A stretch of 64,000 bases of DNA from a bacterium Scap17 (GTDB lineage: Bacteria; Pseudomonadota; Gammaproteobacteria; Pseudomonadales; Halomonadaceae), in contig VINJ01000001.1 of NCBI GenBank assembly GCA_013376735.1, forward strand, positions 310,001 through 374,000. Reading direction: 5' to 3'. Each line of letters starts with the position of its first letter. The first letter of the stretch is position 1. Positions 53,249-61,264 of the stretch are shown in pieces. Under the pieces are notes generated by a model, which saw only the letters and a program-made list of their open reading frames with translations, did no database searches and was not told the origin of the DNA. Both the position numbers and the translations under genes were made by a program.

Positions 53249-55171
53249 ATGAGCATCTTCGATCACGTGCAGAGCCGCTATGAGCGGATTCAGCAAGAAG
53301 AGATGAGTCTCCAGGAGTACCTGGAGTTGTGCCGGCAGGACGCTACTGCCTACGCCAGCGCTGCAGAGCGCATGCTGGCGGCCATCGGTGAACCGGAGGT
53401 CATCGATACCGCCAAGGACCCCAGTCTTTCCCGTATCTTTTCCAACAAGCTGATCCGCCGCTATCCAAGCTTTGCCGAGTTCTATGGCATGGAAGAGGCG
53501 ATCGAGCAGATCGTTTCCTACTTCCGGCATGCGGCGCAGGGACTGGAGGAGCGCAAGCAGATCCTGTATCTGCTCGGCCCGGTGGGCGGTGGCAAGTCGT
53601 CTCTGGCGGAGCGCCTCAAGCTGCTGATGGAGCAGATCCCCTTCTATGCCATCAAGGGCTCGCCGGTATTCGAGTCTCCGCTGGGGCTGTTCTCGCCGGA
53701 GGAAGATGGTGAGCTGATCGAGAAGGAGTACGGCATTCCTCGGCGCTGCATGCGCAGTGCAATGTCGCCGTGGGCCGCCAAGCGGCTCAAGGAATATGGC
53801 GGAGATATCAGCAAATTTCGCGTGGTCAAGCTCTACCCCTCGCGCCTCAATCAGATCGGTATCTCCAAGACCGAGCCGGGTGATGACAACAACCAGGACA
53901 TTTCCGCGCTGGTCGGCAAGGTCGATATCCGTCAGCTGGAGCTCTATGCCCAGGACGACCCGGATGCCTACAGCTTCTCCGGCGGGCTGTGCAAGGCCAA
54001 CCAGGGGCTGATGGAATTCGTCGAGATGTTCAAGGCGCCGATCAAGGTGCTGCACCCGCTGCTGACCGCGACCCAGGAGGGCAATTACAACCCGACGGAA
54101 GGTATGGGCGCGATTCCCTTCGATGGCGTGGTGCTGGCGCACTCCAACGAGAGCGAGTGGCAGGCATTTCGCAACAACCGCAACAACGAGGCCTTCCTTG
54201 ATCGCGTCTATATCGTCAAGGTGCCTTACTGCCTGCGCGCCTCCGAGGAGGTCAAGATCTACGCCAAGCTGCTGGAGCATTCGTCGCTGAATCAGGCGCC
54301 CTGTGCCCCAGATACGCTGCGCATGCTGTCCCAGTTCATCGTGCTGTCGCGTCTGCGTGAGCCGGAGAATTCCAGCGTCTACTCGAAGATGCGCATCTAT
54401 GACGGCGAGAACCTCAAGGATACCGATCCGCGCGCCAAATCGATCCAGGAATACCGCGACAGCGCCGGTGTTGACGAGGGGATGGATGGGCTCTCGACAC
54501 GCTTTGCCTTCAAGATTCTCTCCAAGGTCTTCAACTTCGATGCCAGTGAGGTCGCGGCCAATCCGGTCCATCTGCTCTACGTGCTGGAGCAGCGCCTCGA
54601 TCAGGAGCAGCTGCCCAAGGAAACCCATGAGCGCTACCTGCGCTATATCAAGGAATACCTGGCACCCCGCTACGTCGACTTCATCGGCAAGGAGATCCAG
54701 ACCGCCTATCTCGAGTCCTATTCCGAGTATGGGCAGAACATCTTCGATCGCTATGTGACCTATGCCGACTTCTGGATCCAGGAGCAGGAGTATCGCGATC
54801 CCGAGACCGGTGAACTGCTGGACCGTCAGTCACTCAACGAGGAACTGGAGAAGATCGAGAAGCCCGCGGGCATCTCCAACCCGAAGGATTTTCGTCACGA
54901 GGTGGTCAACTTCGTGCTGCGCGCACGGGCGCAGAACAACGGTACCAACCCGAGCTGGCAGTCCTACGAGAAGCTGCGTGCGGTGATCGAGAAGAAGATG
55001 TTCGCCAATACCGAAGAGCTGCTGCCGGTCATCTCCTTCAATGCCAAGGCCTCGGCATCCGACCAGCGCAAGCACGAGGACTTCGTGGCGCGCATGGTGG
55101 ATCGCGGCTACACCGAGAAGCAGGTGCGCCTGTTGTCCGAATGGTACCTGCGCGTACGCAAGTCGCAGTAA
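53249..55171 (+). CDS. yeaG: PrkA serine protein kinase (YeaG)
   Basis: YeaG/PrkA is an AAA+-like serine kinase made under nutrient and stationary-phase stress. The 640-residue protein has the N-terminal AAA domain with Walker A GPVGGGKSSLAERLK, segments FHRYPSF-like RRYPSFAEFYGMEE and ALVGKVDIRQLELYAQDDPDAYSFSGGL, and a C-terminal kinase-like region. Length is normal. AAGGAGG eight bases before the ATG is a strong ribosome site. It leads a three-gene operon with yeaH and spoVR, a conserved trio in gammaproteobacteria. Confidence 0.96.
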   Translation: MSIFDHVQSRYERIQQEEMSLQEYLELCRQDATAYASAAERMLAAIGEPEVIDTAKDPSLSRIFSNKLIRRYPSFAEFYGMEEAIEQIVSYFRHAAQGLEERKQILYLLGPVGGGKSSLAERLKLLMEQIPFYAIKGSPVFESPLGLFSPEEDGELIEKEYGIPRRCMRSAMSPWAAKRLKEYGGDISKFRVVKLYPSRLNQIGISKTEPGDDNNQDISALVGKVDIRQLELYAQDDPDAYSFSGGLCKANQGLMEFVEMFKAPIKVLHPLLTATQEGNYNPTEGMGAIPFDGVVLAHSNESEWQAFRNNRNNEAFLDRVYIVKVPYCLRASEEVKIYAKLLEHSSLNQAPCAPDTLRMLSQFIVLSRLREPENSSVYSKMRIYDGENLKDTDPRAKSIQEYRDSAGVDEGMDGLSTRFAFKILSKVFNFDASEVAANPVHLLYVLEQRLDQEQLPKETHERYLRYIKEYLAPRYVDFIGKEIQTAYLESYSEYGQNIFDRYVTYADFWIQEQEYRDPETGELLDRQSLNEELEKIEKPAGISNPKDFRHEVVNFVLRARAQNNGTNPSWQSYEKLRAVIEKKMFANTEELLPVISFNAKASASDQRKHEDFVARMVDRGYTEKQVRLLSEWYLRVRKSQ

Positions 55172-55195
55172 GCCCTGCCGACTGACGACAGGCCT

Positions 55196-55220
55196 GCCGG
55201 CGGGCACGATTGCCGCCGGC
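55196..55220 (+). promoter_or_regulatory. Hairpin in the yeaG-yeaH gap
   Basis: An 8-bp stem GCCGGCGG/CCGCCGGC lies in the 97-base gap between the genes. No T-run follows; it may tune mRNA stability. Confidence 0.5.
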
Positions 55221-55268
55221 ACTTGCCATCCGGCCATCCGCTGAGGGCGGGGCCGGCAAGGAGGGCGA

Positions 55269-56552
55269 ATGAGTTATTTCATTGATCGACGCAGCAATGC
55301 ACGCAACAAGAGTGCAGTGAATCGACAGCGCTTCATTCGGCGCTATCGCAGTCATATCAAGCGGGCGGTGGAGGATGCCGTCAATCGGCGCTCCATCACC
55401 GACATGGAGCGCGGTGAGGAAGTCTCCATCCCGACGCGAGACATTTCCGAGCCGGTCTTCCAGCACGGGCAGGGCGGCAAGCGGCGTGTGATCAATCCCG
55501 GCAACAAGGAATTTGTCGAAGGGGACCGCATGCGCCGTCCCGGCGGTGGTGGTGGGGGAAGTGGCAGTGGCGAAGGCCAGGCCTCCAATCAGGGCGAAGG
55601 GGAAGACGACTTTGCCTTCACCCTGTCGCGTGAGGAATTTCTCGAGTTCGTCTTCGACGGACTGGAACTGCCGCATCTGGAGCGCAAGCAGATCGCGGAC
55701 ATGGAAGAGGTGCGCCCAGTGCGCGCGGGGATTGCGCGTGACGGCACACCGGCACGTATCAACATCGTTCGCTCGATGCGCTCGGCACAGGCGCGGCGCA
55801 TCGCGATGCGTTCCCCGATCAAGCGAGCGCTGAAGGAGGCTGTCGAAGCGCTGGAGCAGGAGGAGCGCAAGGACCCGGTGCTGCGCAACAAGGTGCGCAT
55901 CAGTGAGCTCAAGGCGGAAATCGAGCGGCTCGAGGCGCGCCTCAAGGCGGTGCCGTTCCTCGATACCTATGATCTGCGCTACAACCACCTCATCAATCAG
56001 CCGATGCCGTCCAACAAGGCGGTGATGTTCTGCGTGATGGATGTCTCGGGGTCGATGACCCAGGCGCACAAGGACATCGGCAAGCGTTTCTTCCTGTTGT
56101 TGTATCTGTTCCTGGAGCGCAACTACGAGAAGGTCGAGCTGGTCTTCATCCGTCATCACACCGCTGCCAAGGAAGTCGATGAGGAGGAGTTCTTCTACTC
56201 CCGCGAGACCGGCGGCACCATCGTGTCCAGTGCCCTCACGCTGCTCGATGAGGTGATCGAATCGCGCTACCCGGCCGGCGAGTGGAATCTCTACGTGGCG
56301 CAAGCCTCGGATGGCGACAACTGGGACGACGATTCCACCAATTGTCGCGAACTGATGATCAAGAAGCTGATGCCGCGCCTGCAGTACTACGCCTATGTGG
56401 AGATCACGCCGCATGCCCATCAGGCGCTATGGGAGGAGTACGAGCGGGTCGAGGCGGAATTTCCGGAACGTTTTGCCATGCAGCAGATCGTCGAGGCAGG
56501 CGACATCTACCCGGTATTCCGCGAGCTGTTCAAGCGCCGCATCAGCGCCTGA
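55269..56552 (+). CDS. yeaH: YeaH/YhbH family protein (DUF444)
   Basis: This 427-residue DUF444 protein works with the YeaG kinase in an unknown stress pathway. It starts [19 protein letters not shown], has a Gly-rich linker ([14 protein letters not shown]) and a C-terminal von Willebrand A-like domain with a metal site ([21 protein letters not shown] and [12 protein letters not shown]). The DxSxS motif is intact (DVSGS). GGAGGGCGA precedes the ATG. It is the middle gene of the trio. Confidence 0.95.
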   Translation: MSYFIDRRSNARNKSAVNRQRFIRRYRSHIKRAVEDAVNRRSITDMERGEEVSIPTRDISEPVFQHGQGGKRRVINPGNKEFVEGDRMRRPGGGGGGSGSGEGQASNQGEGEDDFAFTLSREEFLEFVFDGLELPHLERKQIADMEEVRPVRAGIARDGTPARINIVRSMRSAQARRIAMRSPIKRALKEAVEALEQEERKDPVLRNKVRISELKAEIERLEARLKAVPFLDTYDLRYNHLINQPMPSNKAVMFCVMDVSGSMTQAHKDIGKRFFLLLYLFLERNYEKVELVFIRHHTAAKEVDEEEFFYSRETGGTIVSSALTLLDEVIESRYPAGEWNLYVAQASDGDNWDDDSTNCRELMIKKLMPRLQYYAYVEITPHAHQALWEEYERVEAEFPERFAMQQIVEAGDIYPVFRELFKRRISA

Positions 56553-56599
56553 TCACATCATGCGACGTGCCCGGCAGTCACGCCGGGTCAGGAGGCCTC

Positions 56600-58201
56600 A
56601 TGAGTCATGGTCTTGATGGCGGTCTTGATGACCGAGTGGGCAAGCACATCGATAGCCGGCTGGAAGATACCCAACCGGCCAGCGGGTCGGATTGGACCTT
56701 CGAATTGCTCGAGCATTTCGAAAGCGAGATCGCGCGCATCGCCGCGCAGTACCATCTGGATATCTACCCCAACCAGATCGAGGTGATCACGTCCGAGCAG
56801 ATGATGGATGCCTACGCCAGTATCGGCATGCCGGTCGGCTACCATCACTGGTCGTTCGGCAAGCAGTTCCTGTCGGTGGAGCAGGCGTATCGGCGAGGGC
56901 AGATGGGGCTGGCCTATGAGCTGGTGATCAACTCCGACCCGTGCATCGCCTATCTGATGGAAGAGAACACCCTGATGATGCAGATTCTGGTCATGGCGCA
57001 TGCCTGCTATGGCCACAACAGCTTCTTCAAGGGCAATTATCTGTTCCGCACCTGGACGGATGCCTCGGCGATCATCGACTACCTCGTCTTCGCGCGGAAA
57101 TACGTGTCCGAGTGCGAGGAGCGTCATGGCGTGGACGCCGTCGAGCAGCTGCTCGATGCCTGTCATGCGCTGCAGAACTATGGCGTGGATCGCTACAAGC
57201 GTCCTTCAGCCATCTCGCCGGAAGAGGAGGTCCAGCGTCAGCAGGAGCGAGAGGCCTACCTGCAGGCCCAGGTGAATGCGCTTTGGACCACGATTCCCCA
57301 GGCGGGCGAAGAGGATGAGGTGGTCGATGAGGTCAATGATCCTCTCGGTCTGCATCGCCGCGGACACTATCCGCCGGAACCGCAGGAGAACCTGCTCTAT
57401 TTCATCGAGAAGAATGCCCCGTTGCTGGAGCCCTGGCAGCGCGAGCTGGTGCGTATCGTGCGCAAGCTGGCGCAGTACTTCTATCCACAGCGCCAGACGC
57501 AGGTGATGAACGAGGGGTGGGCATGTTTCTGGCATTACACCATCATGAATCAGCTCTACGATGAGGGGGTGATCGGCGAGGGCGTGATTCTCGAGTTCCT
57601 GCAGTCGCATACCTCGGTGGTGCAGCAGCCCGGCTTCGATCACCCGCATTACAACGGCATCAATCCCTATGCGCTGGGCTTCGCGATGTTCACCGATATC
57701 AAGCGTATCTGTGAGCACCCCGACGATGAGGATCGTGAGTGGTTCCCGGATATCGCCGGCAGCGACTGGCTGGAAACGGTGCACTTCGCGATGCGCAACT
57801 TCAAGGATGAGTCCTTCATCCAGCAATTCCTGTCGCCCAAGGTGATCCGGGATCTCAAGCTGTTCTCGCTGGTCGATGATGACAGCGATGAGCATCTCGT
57901 CATTGACGCCATTCACGACAGTCGCGGTTACAAGCGCATTCGTGAGGCGCTGTGCGTGCAGTACGCGCTGAGCCATCGTGAGCCGAATATCCAGGTGTGG
58001 GCCGCCAATATTCGCGGTGATCGCTCGCTGACCCTGCGCCATGTGCAGGATGATCGCCGCCCGCTGGCGCGCAGCGTCTACCCCGTGATGCGCTATCTGC
58101 ACCAGCTTTGGGGCTTCCCCGTTCATCTGGAGTCGATGGAGAGCGATGAGGTGGCAAGGCGCTACCAGTGGCCGCTGCCGGAGGATGCCAATCCCGGCTG
58201 A
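56600..58201 (+). CDS. ycgB: SpoVR family protein (YcgB)
   Basis: This 533-residue protein belongs to the SpoVR family, named for a Bacillus cortex-formation gene but widespread in non-spore-formers. Family segments include DIYPNQIEVITSEQMMDAY, GMPVGYHHWSFGKQF, MAHACYGHNSFFKGNYLF, MNEGWACFWHYTIMNQLYDEG and NPYALGFAMFTDIKRI, with His/Glu residues that could bind a metal. AGGAGG sets the start at 56600. The terminator at 58293 follows. Its presence with YeaG and YeaH points to a shared stress role. Confidence 0.95.
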   Translation: MSHGLDGGLDDRVGKHIDSRLEDTQPASGSDWTFELLEHFESEIARIAAQYHLDIYPNQIEVITSEQMMDAYASIGMPVGYHHWSFGKQFLSVEQAYRRGQMGLAYELVINSDPCIAYLMEENTLMMQILVMAHACYGHNSFFKGNYLFRTWTDASAIIDYLVFARKYVSECEERHGVDAVEQLLDACHALQNYGVDRYKRPSAISPEEEVQRQQEREAYLQAQVNALWTTIPQAGEEDEVVDEVNDPLGLHRRGHYPPEPQENLLYFIEKNAPLLEPWQRELVRIVRKLAQYFYPQRQTQVMNEGWACFWHYTIMNQLYDEGVIGEGVILEFLQSHTSVVQQPGFDHPHYNGINPYALGFAMFTDIKRICEHPDDEDREWFPDIAGSDWLETVHFAMRNFKDESFIQQFLSPKVIRDLKLFSLVDDDSDEHLVIDAIHDSRGYKRIREALCVQYALSHREPNIQVWAANIRGDRSLTLRHVQDDRRPLARSVYPVMRYLHQLWGFPVHLESMESDEVARRYQWPLPEDANPG

Positions 58202-58292
58202 CAGGGCTTCAGGGGGAGTTCATGGCGGCTCAAGGTGGTATCGAGGGGATGTCCGACCTGACCGGCGCGCAATCGGCATGAGACAGGCATAA

Positions 58293-58328
58293 AAAACCGC
58301 CGTGAGGACACTCTCGCGGCGGTTTTCT
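58293..58328. terminator. Terminator between spoVR and HiPIP genes
   Basis: A 10-bp stem AAAACCGCCG/CGGCGGTTTT plus weaker inner pairing, with A- and T-runs at both ends, suits both convergent genes. Confidence 0.88.
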
Positions 58329-58378
58329 TGTTTCAGTGGGCTCTCGTGCTTTCAGCCAGAGAGCTTCGATTGAGCGCC

Positions 58379-58696
58379 TCAGGACGGACGCTTGGTCCAG
58401 GACTGGCACCAGCCCTTCGGTTCGACGCTATGGCTGGGAAAAAGCTGGCAGCCCTCGTTCTCGGGCTTGTAGAACATGCAGTTGGCGCAGTCCGAACCCG
58501 GCTTGAAGGCGGGATGATCCTCGGCCTCACTGGCGACCTCCACATAGTTGAGCGCCTTTGCCTGTGGGTTGGAGGTATCCAGTCGCGGCAGGTCGGCGGC
58601 AAGGGCGCGGGGTGAAAGTATGGCGGCGCCCAGCGGCAGGGCAGCAAGCCCCAGCAGGCTATTGCGCATGAAGTTACGGCGGCTCTGATTGGCCAT
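58379..58696 (-). CDS. High-potential iron-sulfur protein (HiPIP)
   Basis: HiPIPs are small periplasmic [4Fe-4S] electron carriers. This 105-residue protein has a Tat signal (SRRNFMRNSLLGLAALPLG, cleavage near ALA-AD) that fits export of a folded cluster protein. The four cluster cysteines are Cys70, Cys73, Cys83 and Cys97 (CANCMFY, NEGCQLFP, KGWCQSW). AAGGAA seven bases upstream selects 58696; an ATG six codons earlier is less likely. It stands alone, so its redox partner is unknown; in halophiles HiPIP can feed terminal oxidases. Confidence 0.93.
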   Translation of the reverse strand: MANQSRRNFMRNSLLGLAALPLGAAILSPRALAADLPRLDTSNPQAKALNYVEVASEAEDHPAFKPGSDCANCMFYKPENEGCQLFPSHSVEPKGWCQSWTKRPS

Positions 58697-59144
58697 GGTC
58701 GGATTCCTTCTCATCAATGGAGCACAACCGTCGGGATGTGCTGCGGTCACGGCTCGCCTGTCAGGAGGCGCTTGCATGTCAGTCGTTGCAGTGTCGCGGG
58801 TGCCACCGGCACCTTGATGGGCACTCTGTGTGGCATTGCTGACCGCTTGCTGGCATTCATGGATGCAGGTGGCATGCCAGATGCTGAACATGTGGTCAGG
58901 TTCTGCGCCATCAGTGTTCGGGCAGATTTGTCAGGAGGTTTCTGCTTGCCGATGGTGCATCAAGCGGGTGCTACCTGTTTATTGTGGCTTGAGTTGGGGC
59001 AACCGTCAGCCTCGCTGGCATAACTCTGGCATGATGGAATCGACGCAGTAGCGTGAATGACATCGCTGTGGCCCGCGAGCCATGGCGAAATGATGAATGC
59101 ATGCCTTGCCGAGGTAACTGCAACGACAAGAAGGAAATGGCGGG
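58697..59144. other. Divergent HiPIP-nuclease intergenic region
   Basis: This 448-base region presumably holds both promoters. I see no RNA gene, repeat or strong operator. Confidence 0.45.
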
Positions 59145-60011
59145 ATGCTGGATGTGATGGATGATATTCGCTCGGCCGGCCGCAAGCTATGGCGAGGCTT
59201 CGGGGTCAGCGTGGTGTTTGCACTGGTAGGGGGTGGGCTCTGGTGGTGGCAGGAGCGCGACTACCAGCAATTCTACGTCTGGCAGGGCGTGCCGCAGGCG
59301 CGTGCGCTGGACTGGAAGACGCTGGCGCGTGGCTTGCGCAGCGATGCCTATCTGGTGGGGTGGTCTGATCTGCGTGCCAACCCGTTGTGGGTGACATGGC
59401 GGCTCGAGAATACTCAAGGGTCGCGGCTGGGGGAGCGTCCTGACGAATTTGAGCGCGACTGGCGCTCACTTTGGCCCGTCACGCCGGATAGCTATCGCAA
59501 CAGTGGCTACGATCGTGGGCACCTGGCGCCCAACTACGCCATCGGCAAGATCTACGGCGTCAAGGCGCAGCATCAGACCTTCCGCATGACGAATATCTCG
59601 CCACAGACACCGGCACTCAATCGCAAGCTTTGGCAACGGCTGGAAGCTGCCATCATGGACAGCATCCTGCCACGTGAAGGTACGCTGTGGATCACGGCAG
59701 GACCGGTCTTCAGCGGCAGTATCGAGCGGCTGCCCAATCTGATCGAGATTCCCGATGCCTTCTACAAGATCATCATCTCGCCCGGTTCGGGCCGGCAGGC
59801 ACCGCGTGCGTTGGCATTTCTCCTTCCGCAGCAGGTGAGGGGAGATGAGCCGCTGGATCGCTTTCTGGTCAGCATCGACCGCATCGAGTCACTGACAGGG
59901 CTGGACTTCTTCCATGAGCTTCCCGATGACGTCGAGCAGCGCCTCGAGGCGCAAGTCGTGCGCGATGGCTGGCAGGTGGACAGTTTCAGTCGTACGCCAT
60001 CACGTTATTGA
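59145..60011 (+). CDS. DNA/RNA non-specific endonuclease (NUC1 family)
   Basis: This 288-residue protein is a ββα-metal nuclease. A membrane helix near residues 18-34 (FGVSVVFALVGGGLWWWQ) makes it an anchored or secreted enzyme. The catalytic motif DRGH is present (SGYDRGHLAPNYAIG), followed by the metal-binding Asn in FRMTNISPQTPALNRKLWQ. The late part LWITAGPVF and DAFYKIII match the family. Length is usual. AAGGAA before the ATG at 59145 supports the start. Known relatives degrade DNA and RNA outside the cytoplasm. Confidence 0.9.
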   Translation: MLDVMDDIRSAGRKLWRGFGVSVVFALVGGGLWWWQERDYQQFYVWQGVPQARALDWKTLARGLRSDAYLVGWSDLRANPLWVTWRLENTQGSRLGERPDEFERDWRSLWPVTPDSYRNSGYDRGHLAPNYAIGKIYGVKAQHQTFRMTNISPQTPALNRKLWQRLEAAIMDSILPREGTLWITAGPVFSGSIERLPNLIEIPDAFYKIIISPGSGRQAPRALAFLLPQQVRGDEPLDRFLVSIDRIESLTGLDFFHELPDDVEQRLEAQVVRDGWQVDSFSRTPSRY

Positions 60012-60311
60012 GCGCACAGGGAGAGGCAGGTGACATAGGAGCCTATCAGCGCCAAGCCAAGGTCCGACAGAACCAGGTCCGGCGGGAAGAGGGCGGCTGA
60101 AAAGAGTTATCCACAGCGCCAGGCATGGCAACGGGTGTGGACAAGTTGCGCATGAGGAGGGCGGTATTATCGTCGGGGCATGCGAAAGACAACGCAGGGC
60201 GCTGTGGGGCTGGACAAAACAAGAGGGTGAGTCAGTCAGGATATTGCAAGGGGGGGGAGTATCGCGATGTGAGCAGCAGGTGCTGCGAGGATGCATCGGA
60301 TATCAACTTGA
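60012..60311. other. Gap between nuclease and tRNA-Leu array
   Basis: This 300-base stretch has no gene. Its last part holds a short stem (GCAGC/GCTGC near 60270-60285) and an eight-G run (60251-60258) that could end transcripts from the tRNA-Leu array on the minus strand; no good T-run is present. Confidence 0.35.
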
Positions 60312-60398
60312 TGGTGCCCAGAAGAGGACTTGAACCTCCACGTCCATAAGGACACTAGCACCTGAAGCTAGCGCGTCTACCAATTCCGCCATCTGGGC
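60312..60398 (-). tRNA. tRNA-Leu (CAG), copy 1
   Basis: An 87-base class II tRNA with acceptor GCCCAGA/TCTGGGC, anticodon loop TTCAGGT (CAG) in stem CTAGC/GCTAG, long variable arm and encoded CCA. Confidence 0.96.
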
Positions 60399-60498
60399 AT
60401 CAAGTTGTGTGCTGAAGTCTCAAGAGCTGAGTCTTGCAGCTGAACGAGCATGAGATCCTTGGTAGTGGATGCCATGTTCCCTGTTCGAGTGCGCATCG

Positions 60499-60585
60499 TG
60501 GTGCCCAGAAGAGGACTTGAACCTCCACGTCCATAAGGACACTAGCACCTGAAGCTAGCGCGTCTACCAATTCCGCCATCTGGGC
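60499..60585 (-). tRNA. tRNA-Leu (CAG), copy 2
   Basis: Same 87-base mature sequence as copy 1 by eye; 100 bases separate the two. Confidence 0.96.
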
Positions 60586-60627
60586 GAAGCGCGATACAGG
60601 GGGCGTTCGTTGTGAGTCTGACGTCCG

Positions 60628-60714
60628 TGGTGCCCAGGAGAGGACTTGAACCTCCACGTCCATAAGGACACTAGCACCTGAAGCTAGCGCGTCTACCAAT
60701 TCCGCCACCTGGGC
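60628..60714 (-). tRNA. tRNA-Leu (CAG), copy 3, with compensatory acceptor change
   Basis: As copy 1, but the acceptor stem has G at position 7 (GCCCAGG) paired to C on the 3' side (CCTGGGC), a compensated A-T to G-C change. Confidence 0.95.
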
Positions 60715-60837
60715 AGACATCAGAACTCGTTTCGGCCCGTAGACCCGGATCAGCAGTCAAGTTATTGAAACTTAAATGCTTTACCCGCTTTCTGGTATCC
60801 ATCTTAACGTGTGTCACGCCAACATGAAACCCGAAAT

Positions 60838-60924
60838 TGGTGCCCAGAAGAGGACTTGAACCTCCACGTCCATACGGACACTAGCACCTGAAGCTAGCGC
60901 GTCTACCAATTCCGCCATCTGGGC
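60838..60924 (-). tRNA. tRNA-Leu (CAG), copy 4 (promoter-proximal)
   Basis: As copy 1 with one change in the variable arm (CGTATG instead of CTTATG). It is the first of the array in the direction of transcription. Confidence 0.95.
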
Positions 60925-60936
60925 AAGTGGTGCCGA

Positions 60937-60964
60937 ATAATACGGATGTACTGCGGGAATGCAA
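60937..60964 (-). promoter_or_regulatory. Promoter of the tRNA-Leu array
   Basis: On the minus strand TTGCAT (-35) and TATTAT (-10) are separated by 16 bases, about 13 bases before the first tRNA base. Confidence 0.68.
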
Positions 60965-61156
60965 GCTTTTTCTTTCATGCCTTGTTGAGCGGGCCGCAGA
61001 AAGCCTCTCTCGCTTCATGAGGATAGACAGAGACCAGAGAGAGGACAGACAGATGAAGCTCATCGATTGGCGAGCTTTCAGGCTTGAGAGTCTGGCCTCG
61101 GGCCGCCATTGAGAGCACTGAATGGCCCCTCCGCCGTGATGAGTGGCGGGGAATGG

Positions 61157-61186
61157 TTGGGTCGGCCCAAGGGTAGAGGCTATAAT
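61157..61186 (+). promoter_or_regulatory. Promoter upstream of rnr
   Basis: A perfect TATAAT (61181-61186) has a modest -35 (TTGGGT, 61157-61162) at 18 bases. The transcript would start near 61192-61194. Confidence 0.62.
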
Positions 61187-61192
61187 GCGCGG

Positions 61193-61261
61193 ATGAGAGA
61201 CAACCTGTCATTCCGTGCCGCGATCGCTGCCCGTCTCGAATTCATCGTCAAGGAATCCTGA
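61193..61261 (+). CDS. Possible 22-residue leader peptide before rnr
   Basis: A short frame reads MRDNLSFRAAIAARLEFIVK plus two residues and stops at a TGA three bases before the rnr ATG. Its ATG coincides with the expected transcription start, so it could be leaderless. It covers the rnr ribosome site (AAGGA), so its translation could affect rnr. Too short to judge by composition. Confidence 0.3.
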   Translation: MRDNLSFRAAIAARLEFIVKES

Positions 61262-61264
61262 TTA

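Noticed and set aside
53105-54628. 507-codon open frame antisense to yeaG
   Set aside because: yeaG is clear on the plus strand; the frame has no ribosome site or motif.
60400-60720. Open frame with repeated AELVDALASGAS segments
   Set aside because: This is translation of tRNA-Leu genes, a well-known false protein.
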